Origin: JALCLA01 sp965653565 | GTDB taxonomy: Bacteria; Pseudomonadota; Gammaproteobacteria; Xanthomonadales; Xanthomonadaceae | Reading direction: 5' to 3' | DNA: 64,000 nucleotides | NCBI GenBank assembly: GCA_965653565.1 | Contig: CBFHAI010000012.1 | Span: 34,058 to 98,057 of the forward strand | Part shown: one piece after another, positions 18,201 to 25,950 of the stretch | How the letters are laid out: each line of letters begins with the position of its first letter | Position numbering within the stretch: the stretch's first letter is position 1 | Position numbers and translations under genes: made by a program | The notes under the pieces: model-generated | Databases searched by the model: none | Told to the model about the DNA's origin: nothing | The model's input: only the letters and a program-made list of their open reading frames with translations

Positions 18201-21200
18201 CAGATCTTGTAAGTCTCGCCCGGTGCAGACTCCCGGTTGGGCCGGTGCGATCAGCGTCAACTGGCTTGTGCTGCCAGCAAAGGTACGATCGCCATAACTG
18301 ACGAATATCCGGCTCGTGGTGCACGCGGGCGGAGATGTTCCCGACTCGTTGACGTTCTTGACCCATACAAGGTCGTTGCGCCCATCGCCATCGACATCCC
18401 CGATGCGCGCTCCGTGACGGTCGTTGATGTCCAGATACACGCTGGTCTGCGCGTTTGCGGAATACTCATGCTTGGCCGACGAATGAGTGAATGTGGTCGG
18501 TCGATAGCAGACGGGAGCCGTCCCGGTACTGGAATCCACACCAACATCACCGACGCCTTTGTTGCATTCGGTGACGCTGCGCAGGAGATGCATGCCGCTA
18601 TTGGATTCAGAGGTCTCCGACGTCAGTCCGTAATACCTGACCGTGCGAGGAGCGGCCGCAAACGGATCCTGGACTTTGATCCACGCTAGGCGCTGTGTCT
18701 GCGACACCGTGGAGCCACCCTGCCAGCCACGGCCAATCTGCACGTTCGGCAGTGTCTCGTACCCGAAAAGAACGCGCGCATATGGCGACAAGTCGGAGCC
18801 ACTTTGACCGACAAGATTTCTCTTCCCGGTGTAACGCACCTCGCTCGGCAGGAACTCATCGACCGGGCCGCTGCCCACGACGGCGATGCCACTGAAGTAC
18901 CGAGCGTAGTGCCACGTAAGATAGTTTCCGGTTGAATCTTCGACTCGATTCAGCGCCCACGCGGTAGTAGCGCAGGTGCCGGAACATTGATTTCGCGCGA
19001 TTCTCGAATCGTCGCTGTTCCCGTACTCGCTGGTGCTTCCGTCCTTGCGTTCGACCCGGAAGTGGGCCGGCCCGGTGTCGGCCCCGCCGCCGATCGCAGT
19101 GATCCGCGTCCAGGGATCGAGCTCGAGACGATACTCGACGTTGGTCGTGTCGACGGCAATCAGCCTCTGCCCGTCGAGACAGAACGCGTCCGCACTGGTG
19201 AACTGCACCGGCAGCGAATCGCCATCGAAGGCCACGCCATTCGAGATGAAGTCGCCGGCCTCACGGGTTTTCCTGCAGCGCGTAATCGCGGATTGCCCCG
19301 CAAGTGTCCAACCTTTTCCGATCGGGCTGGTACCTCCCTGACTGGAGTATGCCAATGCCAGCTGGGGCGCGACCCCGGCCGTTCCGGGAACCACGGCGAT
19401 CGGAATCCGGTAAGTCGTGTTGCCCGATTCATCGATGCGGAATTCCCCCGCCGTCGAACCGACCCTGTCGGACTCGACATCCCTTGTAGGCAGCGTGACC
19501 GCAGGAGCAGAGGCCACGGCTACTTGGACACTGGCCTCTCCGGATTGCGTGCCACTGTAAGCGCGCGCGATTACGGTGTGTACGCCCTGAGGTGGAGTCC
19601 AAGTCACCTGGTACGGCGGGCTCGTAACAGCCGGCGCAATAAGTTGGTTGGTCGCAGCCGAGCGGAACTCGACTTTCTGTACGCCTTGATCGGCCAAAGC
19701 CGACACTTCGAAACCAATCGCACGACCGGCTATGAAGGTCGAACCGCTATTGGGTGAAATGAACGAAACCGTCGGCGGCTGGTTGGCGCGCAGCAGACTG
19801 CTAAGGTTCGAGGCCCACGACGGCTGGACCGGGTGGCCGGGCGTCGGGTTGAGCACTTGGAGCTTGATCCCGCCTGTGTCGTACGCAGCCTTGTACGCAC
19901 TCGACAATGGAACGCTTACCGACCCTGAATTTGTCGGGGTGGCTGCGATGTCGCCCAGCGTTGACCCAGACGCATCCAGCACCCGCAGCGAAACGCCGCC
20001 GGTAAAGAAATTCGAGCCCGATACATTGACCGTGTAGGTCGTGGTACCGGTCACGGAGGCTGAAACCAGCACCGGGGTGGGCGAAACCACGGACACCGTA
20101 GCAACTGGCAACGGAGAACTCCCTTGCCTGCCGATTGCTCCGCGGTTATCGGTCGGCGTGACCACGATCTGATGAGTGCCAACCGGAAACGAGGCAACTT
20201 CGCAAACTACAACCACCGGACTGGCCGGAGCGAAAGATTGCGGACAGATGGTGCCGCTTTGACCCACTCGATAGAAGTCGGCGCTGACGACGACGCCGTC
20301 TTCATCTGCCAGCTCCGCCGAAACCAATATGGGCTCGCCGATCACGTAGCCGGACGTGTATCTGGGGAGTTCGACAATATTTGCGCTGAGCAGTATTGGC
20401 CGCCAATTGATGACGTAGTACCCGGCTCCGACTACCGGCAGGAGCGCCGCAGCTTGGGCGGCGGGGACAGGATTGGCGCTTACAAAAATGGCGGCGTTGC
20501 TGTAGTTCTGCTCCATGGAACTTGTGATCGGGATGGCGAACCGAAATGCCGTACCGTTCGACTTGCACTGCTGATTGATAGCCGCCTCACTGGCAAGGGC
20601 GGCGGTACCCGACGCCAACGTCTGCATGTCTCCGGTCACCAACGAAACGGTCAAGGCTTGAGCGTAGCCGGTCGAACACGCCCAGCCCACCGCCTTCCTC
20701 GCGCCCTCCGGCCCGGTTATCCCTTCGAAGGCTCCGACCACCGTGCTATTGATGAGTTGAATCGAAACAGCGGGCGAATCGGTAATGGTTCCGTTGGTAT
20801 CGGTCAGTCGTACTTTGAGCTGATAGGCCCCCTCGGTATCGTTGAGAGTCACCGCCCGCTGATAACCGAAGGCCGCCGACGTCGTACCGAGCGACGTCAC
20901 CACCCCGTCCTGGACTCGTACACTAAAAAATTCGACGGTCTGAATTTCATTAGCGTCGATGAAGTTTATTGTCGCGCCGAGCGTCATCACCGAACCGTTC
21001 GGCACCCACGTACCGCCGCTCGTATCGAGCACAAGGTCGGGTGCAATCTTGAGCGCACCGACTACTGCAAAACTCGGACTGAAAAGCAACTGATAGCGGC
21101 GGCCTCCGGACAGCCCGGCTTTGGCATAGGCGTAGCCGCTGCTATCCGAAAAACTGAATTTTTGCCCAAGCTGTCCAAACTCGCCTGATGCGGGCGACGC

Positions 21201-21260
21201 ATTCGCCGTGGGTGCAAATGCTGCCAAAGCTATGAAAAGTGCCAGCAAATAGGCTTTCAT
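12279..21260 (-). CDS. Giant exported SpvB/RHS-repeat protein with C-terminal JAMM-motif (DUF4329-like) domain
   Basis: The 2,993-residue protein starts at the ATG at 21260; an in-frame TTG at 21284 is less likely. The signal peptide MKAYLLALFIALAAF ends near ANA-SP. Ig-like segments fill about 25-590. A SpvB/TcaC-type N-terminal domain follows (AYSSQGGTSPIGKGWTLAG, ~620). About seven FG-GAP/VCBS repeats of the D-x-D/N-GDG-x-x-D kind (e.g. GDVDGDGRNDLVW) lie at ~935-1425. YD/RHS repeats dominate ~2000-2500, and the RHS core ends at YEPTLGRFIQADPV and NNPLTFTDPSGHW (~2600-2650). A glycine-rich pre-toxin stretch follows. The last ~145 residues resemble DUF4329 and contain H2919-x-H2921-x7-S2929-x2-D2932, a perfect JAMM metallopeptidase pattern. 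It is probably a Tc/RHS-type polymorphic toxin. Base composition looks less GC-rich than in the flanks. Confidence 0.88.
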   Translation of the reverse strand: MKAYLLALFIALAAFAPTANASPASGEFGQLGQKFSFSDSSGYAYAKAGLSGGRRYQLLFSPSFAVVGALKIAPDLVLDTSGGTWVPNGSVMTLGATINFIDANEIQTVEFFSVRVQDGVVTSLGTTSAAFGYQRAVTLNDTEGAYQLKVRLTDTNGTITDSPAVSIQLINSTVVGAFEGITGPEGARKAVGWACSTGYAQALTVSLVTGDMQTLASGTAALASEAAINQQCKSNGTAFRFAIPITSSMEQNYSNAAIFVSANPVPAAQAAALLPVVGAGYYVINWRPILLSANIVELPRYTSGYVIGEPILVSAELADEDGVVVSADFYRVGQSGTICPQSFAPASPVVVVCEVASFPVGTHQIVVTPTDNRGAIGRQGSSPLPVATVSVVSPTPVLVSASVTGTTTYTVNVSGSNFFTGGVSLRVLDASGSTLGDIAATPTNSGSVSVPLSSAYKAAYDTGGIKLQVLNPTPGHPVQPSWASNLSSLLRANQPPTVSFISPNSGSTFIAGRAIGFEVSALADQGVQKVEFRSAATNQLIAPAVTSPPYQVTWTPPQGVHTVIARAYSGTQSGEASVQVAVASAPAVTLPTRDVESDRVGSTAGEFRIDESGNTTYRIPIAVVPGTAGVAPQLALAYSSQGGTSPIGKGWTLAGQSAITRCRKTREAGDFISNGVAFDGDSLPVQFTSADAFCLDGQRLIAVDTTNVEYRLELDPWTRITAIGGGADTGPAHFRVERKDGSTSEYGNSDDSRIARNQCSGTCATTAWALNRVEDSTGNYLTWHYARYFSGIAVVGSGPVDEFLPSEVRYTGKRNLVGQSGSDLSPYARVLFGYETLPNVQIGRGWQGGSTVSQTQRLAWIKVQDPFAAAPRTVRYYGLTSETSESNSGMHLLRSVTECNKGVGDVGVDSSTGTAPVCYRPTTFTHSSAKHEYSANAQTSVYLDINDRHGARIGDVDGDGRNDLVWVKNVNESGTSPPACTTSRIFVSYGDRTFAGSTSQLTLIAPAQPGVCTGRDLQDLEDSWQLLDYDGDGRDDLMMATAAGPLGQWKIHKSLGRPENGSKAFDDTVDLLGGIKIPVSDEKLRLAQLLDLNGDGLLDVIYPAAVAAGTSDYGALKSRLRERYSTSPTTSALRFGAEATIDFSFSVGDDCRIRRTEPDSPTRCDLAFHQSPESRFVTSDFDGDGRGDLMLLVGRRYESGGQLPDDELALDTQFVDAQTLVEAAADPASNFVEYTMHWYFFASRTQGASVGFEQVSQLPVWDPTGTRGPALGGDLPLQSGKIRLADFNGDGLTDLLYRRIESSLPDSWRLRQNTGRGFTSVPADLSGVKNSDYAQVADVNGDGRADLLYPPDSDSCAGEPANGTRPFCVRQGLSHMLGVDVAKRVPGGGAASIPANGSLGDFDHFFADFDGDGSSDFLRLHHSSGINGVYTSRSATRHQARDVIVEIQDGLGARTVMTYAPLTNASVYRRDANSLLSASYGRGSPVHDLLAPIYVVSKVESSAPEWNDPAAMAQVSYRYAGGKMQSGGRGFLGFREIASFDGVYSTSPAKHVATLTTYRQDFPFVGRPARTETRVITGPVSYGGAALDACRDDPEALAQSCFYQNGLVFPAAGGQRVSAADSHWSCQGSQNDTSCAISIVANVCGVSGGDDKLPLQIQQPLFPFLAGSRDETFSFESGTRLAVTESGFCYQTDYGNLTYSKVSRRDGNDAELAVQTTTNAYDNLITAVSSNRPLWRLGRLRSTQVDDSRPDPAQPGQWLSKSRLSDFEYELTSSNTSLPNTGFLTSERVQKDVGPDQDLRTLYTLDPFGNKTHVFTCSAYEADGSKLTDTECRAVSRIVQRPTGPGGPTVSVHRYARSTFDSIGRYVTAAYSPYYSPAASNQLVERASLTVTARDEFGHAVQQTGANGTASFARFGALGRPFAAADQTGKSSVVRYRWCTDVGCPSGAIYRSETVSAGAPTQWVYHDVLGRAQLSVAASFEAGITGKDFSATCAFFDRKNRSERTSTPFFLTSPSVAGAPSFGSDPCTSRNWSTVKFDVLGRVITTTEPDGATTSTTYDGLTTTVVNAKGQIAKEEKNPLGETVRVIQANPDNGSALGLIVHSQYGPDGKVISVTRNAGRGNIVTSYEYDLLGRVTRTIDPDRGTEQAYYNAAGEVIRATRAAGNDVWSFYDASGRLWRRETGDITDEWTYDTAANGLGAVHMEERTVPGKPTYRRTFNFDGFSRPSSRATLVDGTSYVEGWFYDSFGRQHRTQDANGGVLEQVYNSRGYPWQLRNAANTSEVYQQVLELNERGQMTRALRGSTNVNWVYNPLRGWLDALQSGSGNSLQNLSYGHDVLGNLESRTDLRANQTDAFTYDALNRLKTATTHFNGSAPVTTLNLQYDVLGNICSKNGRSYSYAGLDNCNSVGTDAGASPHAVTQVGTDLYQYSAGLLTAATTPITSSNRTFQYNGLEQLETVTVGSLSAPNAELELRYGPSGERFWREEKVGSATTLTRTVGNVEYITRPTGVIETKRYVGGVLIETTFSNGAASTQHFLFHDALGSIDVITDALGTVKERLSFNPHGERRSALDWRAAATGYVPSNTTRGFTGHEHLDVFGLVHMNGRVYEPTLGRFIQADPVLDSGIQGLNRFSYVLNNPLTFTDPSGHWSVPNWVRAVVAIAITYYTGGYAASIYATNAGGAFAVVVAGGFAAGAVQSGSLEGGMYGAFSSAIFFGVGQLGGGSFEYGFDAQTAGRIVAHGIAGGVMSDLQGGKFGHGFLSAGLADAASPYLRSSGFGKGVVASAILGGTVSAATGGKFANGAATSAFSYAFGSVARRQPVTGAAGEGNAVPVEVPDSVKVEASGFATREDAARAAGARYGAEGVKREQELQIGLTRISKGNWGYLTPGWGPKGATIVDPNPLLEVYRDARLHVGAWMHGHFDVQSNFSATDFTHAWERQTPTYLVNSAGQVRVLTDAHLREGLSAMRGSTLPQSLRGLRAYYRETGIPGDEL

Positions 21261-21492
21261 GCAGATCCGGGATAAAGGGGCCAACTACGGAGATAGAGAG
21301 AAAGCGTGAAAACACTTATCTGGTCAGCTCGTCGGAGAAAGCACATTTCCGAACGCGCCCGGACGGAAGCATGGCGTCGAGTGCCGCCCACTGTCCGGCC
21401 TAGTCGACCGACAAACAAATCTCTTTATCGATGCATGCGGCGGCACTCGGAAGCAGAGCGCGCCAAAAAAAGGGAGGGGAGGGACGAGCGCC

Positions 21493-21861
21493 TTATTGGT
21501 AGGCACCGATGTAAATCGGCGCAGGAGCCGAGTCGTAAAGCGGCAGAGACGCGCACGTCACACCTGCGGGCAGGTCATACATAAACCTAACCGACTTGCC
21601 CGTCTGCTTCATTGACAGCAACGTACTCACCCACATCGCGCAGACTTGTACGCCAACGTTCGCTCGCGATGTTGTGAGATTGCAGATATGAGTGTAGTCG
21701 TTGCGACCCGAGTGCTTGACGTTCACCACTCCCGAGCCGTAGAGAAGCACTTCGGAAATTGTGACATCGCACGTATGCGAGGCTGCCGACACAGACGTCG
21801 AGTACCCATGGAACGCGCCTAAAACAACACACACAATGGCGAACTTGCCGCGAAGGTACAT
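21493..21861 (-). CDS. Small secreted cysteine-containing protein
   Basis: This is a 122-residue hypothetical protein. The ATG at 21861 has GGAG about eight bases upstream. Longer in-frame openings upstream lack a ribosome site. The N-terminal ~30 residues (MYLRGKFAIVCVVLGAF to SVSA-AS) are a signal peptide. The mature domain of ~90 residues has four cysteines (HTCDV, HICNL, VQVCAMW, VTCASL), likely two disulfides, and a pattern of strands around a helix (VSTLLSMKQTGKSVRFMY). It lies upstream of the RHS gene on the same strand (232 bases between) and could share its transcript. Function is unknown. Confidence 0.65.
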   Translation of the reverse strand: MYLRGKFAIVCVVLGAFHGYSTSVSAASHTCDVTISEVLLYGSGVVNVKHSGRNDYTHICNLTTSRANVGVQVCAMWVSTLLSMKQTGKSVRFMYDLPAGVTCASLPLYDSAPAPIYIGAYQ

Positions 21862-22487
21862 TCTTATCTCCAAAAAAGTTATGACGGGAATGCTCGCGTC
21901 TCTACGCAAGCTGTTGGTGGAATCCGGAGACAAAGGCGCAGCCTCCGGTCGGCTCAAGGCCGTACTGAAGAGCTACAGGCGACGGAGCGCTGCCGTAGGA
22001 AAAGATGATTCTGCTGTCCCCAAACAATTACTATTCAAGAGTAAGGGTCGGCGAAGCCGGCGCGCGTCTACTCAAGCTGGTGCTGGAGGATAGTACGCAG
22101 TGTGCAGGGGCGCAGACAAGTCAAGTCTTGCGAAATTTGTGAGCGCACACTCAGTTGACGTAGCGCGTTCCACCATCACTCTTTCAGTGTTCTACAGGTG
22201 TCGTCACATAACCGCATTGGCATGCCCGGCCGTATGCACGCGTTTTTTAGTTGACGCCGGCGACCGCGCTCGGAGAGTCGTCCACAAAGCGCATCCAATA
22301 ACGGGCGGACGATCTCAAACTGTCAACATACTCTGGCGCGAAACCAAGGCCGGCCCAGAGATCATACCTACTGCGCGCCAACACCCTCGATTGGCGCGCC
22401 AAAATTTCGCATCCAGCTAACGTCGCGTCCGACGGGGCACGAATCGACAAATGCACATTACGAGAAGCGAAAGCTCGTACTCGCAAA
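21862..22487. other. Intergenic stretch without a supported gene
   Basis: About 626 bases of comparatively AT-rich sequence lie between two small secreted-protein genes. Short open frames occur on both strands, but none has a good start, signal sequence or recognisable motif. I see no hairpin terminator or transposon end. It may contain the promoter for 21493-21861. Confidence 0.45.
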
Positions 22488-22849
22488 CTACGGCGCCGAG
22501 ATTATGAGCACGCCTGCATGATTCAAACAGGAGGCGTCAAGCTGCCCAGTAGTGGTGATGTGAATTCCGCGTTGCGCGAACTTGGCGGCAAGCAACAGCG
22601 AAACCATTTCATCGTATCCCGGCGCAGTCTGCGGGAGGGCAAACCAAGCTGAATTTGGTTTCACAGGATCTGCGATCGCTACTCCCTCAAGCTGGAAAAG
22701 TGTACAGGGGCGATCACCTCCGGGGCGTAGAGCAGTTATCTTGTGCCCTCCTTCCTGGACATAGTCTTTGTATCTACATTCGTCCGGCACACCGGCGAAA
22801 CGATGGCCAGGGACGAGAAGACAAGCATCTTATTCACGATACGGGACAT
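22488..22849 (-). pseudogene. Small secreted-protein gene with a frameshift inside its signal peptide
   Basis: An ATG at 22849 preceded by GAGGAG reads MSRIVNKMLVFSSLAIVSPV and then stops after 37 codons. The frame one step over, from about 22800, reads FAGVPDECRYKDYV and runs to a stop at 22488 as a ~100-residue domain ending DASCLNHAGVLIISAP. Joining the frames near 22800 (one base lost, or two gained) restores a signal peptide, cleavage after FA(G), and a mature domain with three cysteines. If the sequence is right, the gene is broken. A GTG at 22790 could start an unexported form. Overall layout resembles the neighbour at 21493-21861, but I cannot show homology. Confidence 0.55.
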
Positions 22850-23221
22850 GATTGCACTCCTCTCTAAACGCCGGATTGAAAGACCTGACTAGCACGCAAC
22901 GCCGCTCTCTGCCGAAAAGCTAATCCATAAGATACGAATTGAGCGGACACCGAATCGCGGGTTGGGCCTTGGCCGTCGTAATCAAAGAACCCGTGCCTGC
23001 ATTGTGAAACTTCATCGCGGTCGACGAGGGCGCAACATACGCTGTAGTCCAACCGTTGGTGAAGTCGGGTCGGATCGAGTGGGTCGACAAGCTCTGCGTG
23101 CGCGTTTACTCAATGCCGCTGTCACGCAATCATCAATTAAAGACGTTCGCGCCACGGAAGGCCGTGCGATGGCCGACGAAGAAAAGCTGTCACGGCTGCT
23201 GCGCGTGCCGGCGCAACAGGA
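22850..23221. other. Gap between island and scoB, with a possible coding remnant
   Basis: No complete gene is supported. On the minus strand, about 23075 to 22920, one frame reads PDFTNGWTTAYVAPSSTAMK, continues for about 29 more residues and ends at LMD-stop. Its composition looks protein-like, but it has no start. It may be the 3' end of a decayed gene. The rest shows nothing I can name. Confidence 0.35.
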
Positions 23222-23857
23222 TTAACCAACGCGTTGGAGTTGCACTCCCGTCTTTTGACGCAACTCATCCTCTCCCACGCCGGGCGCCGCCTCGATAAGC
23301 ACCAAACCCTCAGCGGTGACATCCATCACCGCCAGCTCGGTGATGATGCGATTCACCACGCCGACGCCGGTGAGCGGCAAGGTGCACTGCGGCACGATCT
23401 TGTGTTCGCCGTTCTTCGCGGTGTGTTCCATCAGCACCACGACGCGTTTGACGCCGGCGACGAGGTCCATCGCGCCGCCCATGCCTTTCACCATCTTGCC
23501 GGGCACCATCCAGTTGGCGAGGTCGCCTTGGTCGGTGACTTGCATTGCGCCGAGGATGGCGAGGTCGATGTGGCCGCCGCGGATCATCGCGAAGGAGTCG
23601 TGGCTGCCGAAATAGCTGGCGCCCGCGCGCGCGGTGACGGTCTGTTTGCCGGCGTTGATCAGGTCGGCATCGACTTCGGCTTCGGTGGGGAACGGGCCGA
23701 TGCCGAGCAAACCGTTTTCGCTCTGCAGCCACACGTCCATTCCCTGCGGAATGAAGTTCGCCACCAGCGTCGGCAGCCCGATGCCGAGATTGACGTAGGC
23801 GCCGTCAGAGAGTTCGTTGGCGGCGCGTTGCGCCATTTCGTCGCGGGTCCAGGGCAT
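23222..23857 (-). CDS. scoB: 3-oxoacid CoA-transferase subunit B (succinyl-CoA:acetoacetate transferase)
   Basis: This is the 211-residue beta subunit of the family I CoA-transferase that moves CoA from succinyl-CoA to acetoacetate (ketone-body or short-chain keto-acid use). The catalytic glutamate motif is visible as SENGLLGIGP (residues ~46-55). NLGIGLPTLVANFIP and the GGAMDLV block are also typical. It lies 80 bases downstream of scoA on the same strand. A diverged copy of its last 133 bases lies 12 kb away at 11092-11224, so the island between them borders this gene's 3' end. Confidence 0.96.
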   Translation of the reverse strand: MPWTRDEMAQRAANELSDGAYVNLGIGLPTLVANFIPQGMDVWLQSENGLLGIGPFPTEAEVDADLINAGKQTVTARAGASYFGSHDSFAMIRGGHIDLAILGAMQVTDQGDLANWMVPGKMVKGMGGAMDLVAGVKRVVVLMEHTAKNGEHKIVPQCTLPLTGVGVVNRIITELAVMDVTAEGLVLIEAAPGVGEDELRQKTGVQLQRVG

Positions 23858-23937
23858 GTCCAGATCCTTGCTGAAGCTTCAAATTGTTTGGTTACGCGTT
23901 GCGCTTCAAACCGCGCCGCGTCCGTCCGACCGTTGAA

Positions 23938-24678
23938 TCAGGCACGCACCGTGCGCTGTTCGATGCGCTTCTCCGGCGTCGCATTCACCACGATGCGATC
24001 GACGTAGATGCCCGGCAGATGCACATGATCCGGATCGATGTCGCCGACTTCGACGAGCTGTTCGACTTCCGCCACGCACACCTTGCCGGCCATCGCGCAG
24101 GCCGGATTGAAATTGCGCGCGGTTTTGCGGAACACGAGGTTGCCGGAGCGATCGGCCTTCCACGCCTTCACCAGCGACACATCGGCGCGCAACGCGGTTT
24201 CGAGTACGTAGTGATGACCGTCGAATTCGCGCGTTTCCTTGCCTTCGGCGACGATGGTGCCGTAGCCGGTGCGCGTGAAGAACGCCGGAATGCCGGCACC
24301 GCCGGCGCGCAGGCGCTCGGCCAGCGTGCCTTGCGGGTTGAACTCGAGCTCGAGTTCGTTCGACAGATACTGCCGCTCGAATTCCTTGTTCTCGCCGACG
24401 TACGACGAAATCATCTTCTTGATCTGCCGCGTCGACAGCAGCATGCCGAGCCCGAAGCCGTCGACGCCGGCGTTGTTGGAGATCACAGTGAGGCCCTTGG
24501 CGCCGGAATCTCGCAGCGCGGCGATCAGCGCTTCGGGAATCCCGCACAGGCCGAAACCGCCGACGGCCAGCGTCTGCCGATCGGCCACCAGTCCGCTGAT
24601 GGCGGCGGCGGCAGTGTCGTAAACCTTGGATTTGCGCGCCGTGGGAGACGGCGAGACGGCGGCTTGCGGCGGGGTCAT
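23938..24678 (-). CDS. scoA: 3-oxoacid CoA-transferase subunit A
   Basis: This is the 246-residue alpha subunit partner of ScoB. The CoA-binding glycine motif GGFGLCGIPEALI is at about residues 40-52, and NNAGVDGFGLGMLL, FNPQGTLAERLRAGGAG and RKTARNFNP are typical family blocks. The N-terminus is about 15 residues longer than usual before KVYDTAAAA, but no later start codon precedes that block. Its promoter must lie in the 155-base divergent gap shared with the acyltransferase gene at 24834. AtoA/AtoD-type specificity cannot be excluded from sequence alone. Confidence 0.95.
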   Translation of the reverse strand: MTPPQAAVSPSPTARKSKVYDTAAAAISGLVADRQTLAVGGFGLCGIPEALIAALRDSGAKGLTVISNNAGVDGFGLGMLLSTRQIKKMISSYVGENKEFERQYLSNELELEFNPQGTLAERLRAGGAGIPAFFTRTGYGTIVAEGKETREFDGHHYVLETALRADVSLVKAWKADRSGNLVFRKTARNFNPACAMAGKVCVAEVEQLVEVGDIDPDHVHLPGIYVDRIVVNATPEKRIEQRTVRA

Positions 24679-24833
24679 GGCGTGTTGTCTCCGATCGGAT
24701 CAGGGCATTTTACCTGCTCGGGACGCCGCAACGTCGTGTACTTTCGGGCAAGCCGGCGGCGGCGGCCACGGCGGGCCAGCGAACCGGCCGCGGCCCATGG
24801 CAATCTACGCGCCTTGCGACGCCGGCAACCGCG

Positions 24834-25937
24834 ATGGCCACCGACCCCACCGTACAGACCCACCACCACACCACCCTCGATTCGCTGCGCGGCATCTCCG
24901 CCCTGGTGGTGGCCTTGGCGCACGGCATGGCGATCTTCATCGAGCCGCTGTTGCCGGGCGTCGACCTCAACGTTTTCCTGGTGACCGCGGCCCAGGCCAG
25001 CGTGATGGTGTTCTTCGCGCTGAGCGGATTTCTGATCGGCAAATCGATCGCCGGCAATATCGCCAGGGGCGGCGAATTCGATCTGGGCGCCTATGCCCGG
25101 GCACGCGCCCTGCGCATCTATCCGCCGCTGGTGTTCGCCGTGCTCTTCACCATGCTGCTCGTCTGGCTCGCACGCATCGGGCTGACCCAGGCCCTGGTGC
25201 CGCGCGCGTTCACCTCGACGTTCGAGCAGGCCTTCGGCAGCCTGATGCTGATGAACGGATTTCTGTCGCCCACGCTTTCGATCAACGGACCGCTGTGGAG
25301 CCTGTCGATCGAGGTCTGGTATTACGTCATCGCGGGACTGTGCTTCACGCGCCGGCCGGTGCTGGTGCTGGCGGCGATGGCGCTGTTCGCGTCGGGCGCA
25401 TTCTTCAGCCGCTACTTCGTCGCGTATTCGCCAGTGTGGTTCGCCGGATTGCTGCTGTCGTTCGTGCATCCGCGCTTGGCGCACAAGCGCGCCGCTGCCA
25501 TCGTCGTGCTGGCAGCGGGCGCGCTGTTGGCCGCAGCGGCCTGGGCGCTGCGCCAGTACGCCTGGAGCAAGGCCGATGAAAGCATCGTCCTGTTCAATGT
25601 CTGTTTCGGACTGGCCTTCGCACTTGGCCTGGTGCTGCTAGTCAACGGGTCGCGCCTGCGCCTGCGCTTTCTGTCGGGCACCGCGGCCTATTCGTACACG
25701 CTGTACCTGATCCATTTCCCGCTGCTCGTAGTGGCGTACGGCGCGATGCGCAAGTTCGCCGGTGCCGGCACGGCGACGTCGATCGCGTCTTTCGCGGCGA
25801 CGATGACAGCATGCGTGGTGCTGGCGTGGACAGCGGCGCATTTCTTCGAAGATCGCCGCCGCATCCTGCATTGGCTGCGGCCCTGGCCGAGAACAGCGCG
25901 CGCAACAACTCCAGTGCAGGTTGCCGACGCCGGGTGA
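24834..25937 (+). CDS. Acyltransferase family 3 membrane protein
   Basis: This is a 367-residue integral membrane O-acyltransferase of the OafA/NodX/WecH type, with about ten hydrophobic helices. The family's conserved N-terminal motif is present as LDSLRGISALVVALAH (residues ~15-30, including the likely catalytic His), followed by FFALSGFLIGKS and RALRIYPPL. Such enzymes put acetyl or other acyl groups on surface polysaccharide. It is convergent with the polysaccharide operon (13-base gap at 25938-25950) and probably modifies its product. The substrate is unknown. No strong ribosome site precedes the ATG. Confidence 0.9.
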   Translation: MATDPTVQTHHHTTLDSLRGISALVVALAHGMAIFIEPLLPGVDLNVFLVTAAQASVMVFFALSGFLIGKSIAGNIARGGEFDLGAYARARALRIYPPLVFAVLFTMLLVWLARIGLTQALVPRAFTSTFEQAFGSLMLMNGFLSPTLSINGPLWSLSIEVWYYVIAGLCFTRRPVLVLAAMALFASGAFFSRYFVAYSPVWFAGLLLSFVHPRLAHKRAAAIVVLAAGALLAAAAWALRQYAWSKADESIVLFNVCFGLAFALGLVLLVNGSRLRLRFLSGTAAYSYTLYLIHFPLLVVAYGAMRKFAGAGTATSIASFAATMTACVVLAWTAAHFFEDRRRILHWLRPWPRTARATTPVQVADAG

Positions 25938-25950
25938 CGCGTTGCGCCGC

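Noticed and set aside
10390..23221. Insertion sequence or prophage as the vehicle of the island
   Set aside because: I find no transposase, integrase, terminal inverted repeats or phage structural gene; the only border signal is the duplicated gene ends.
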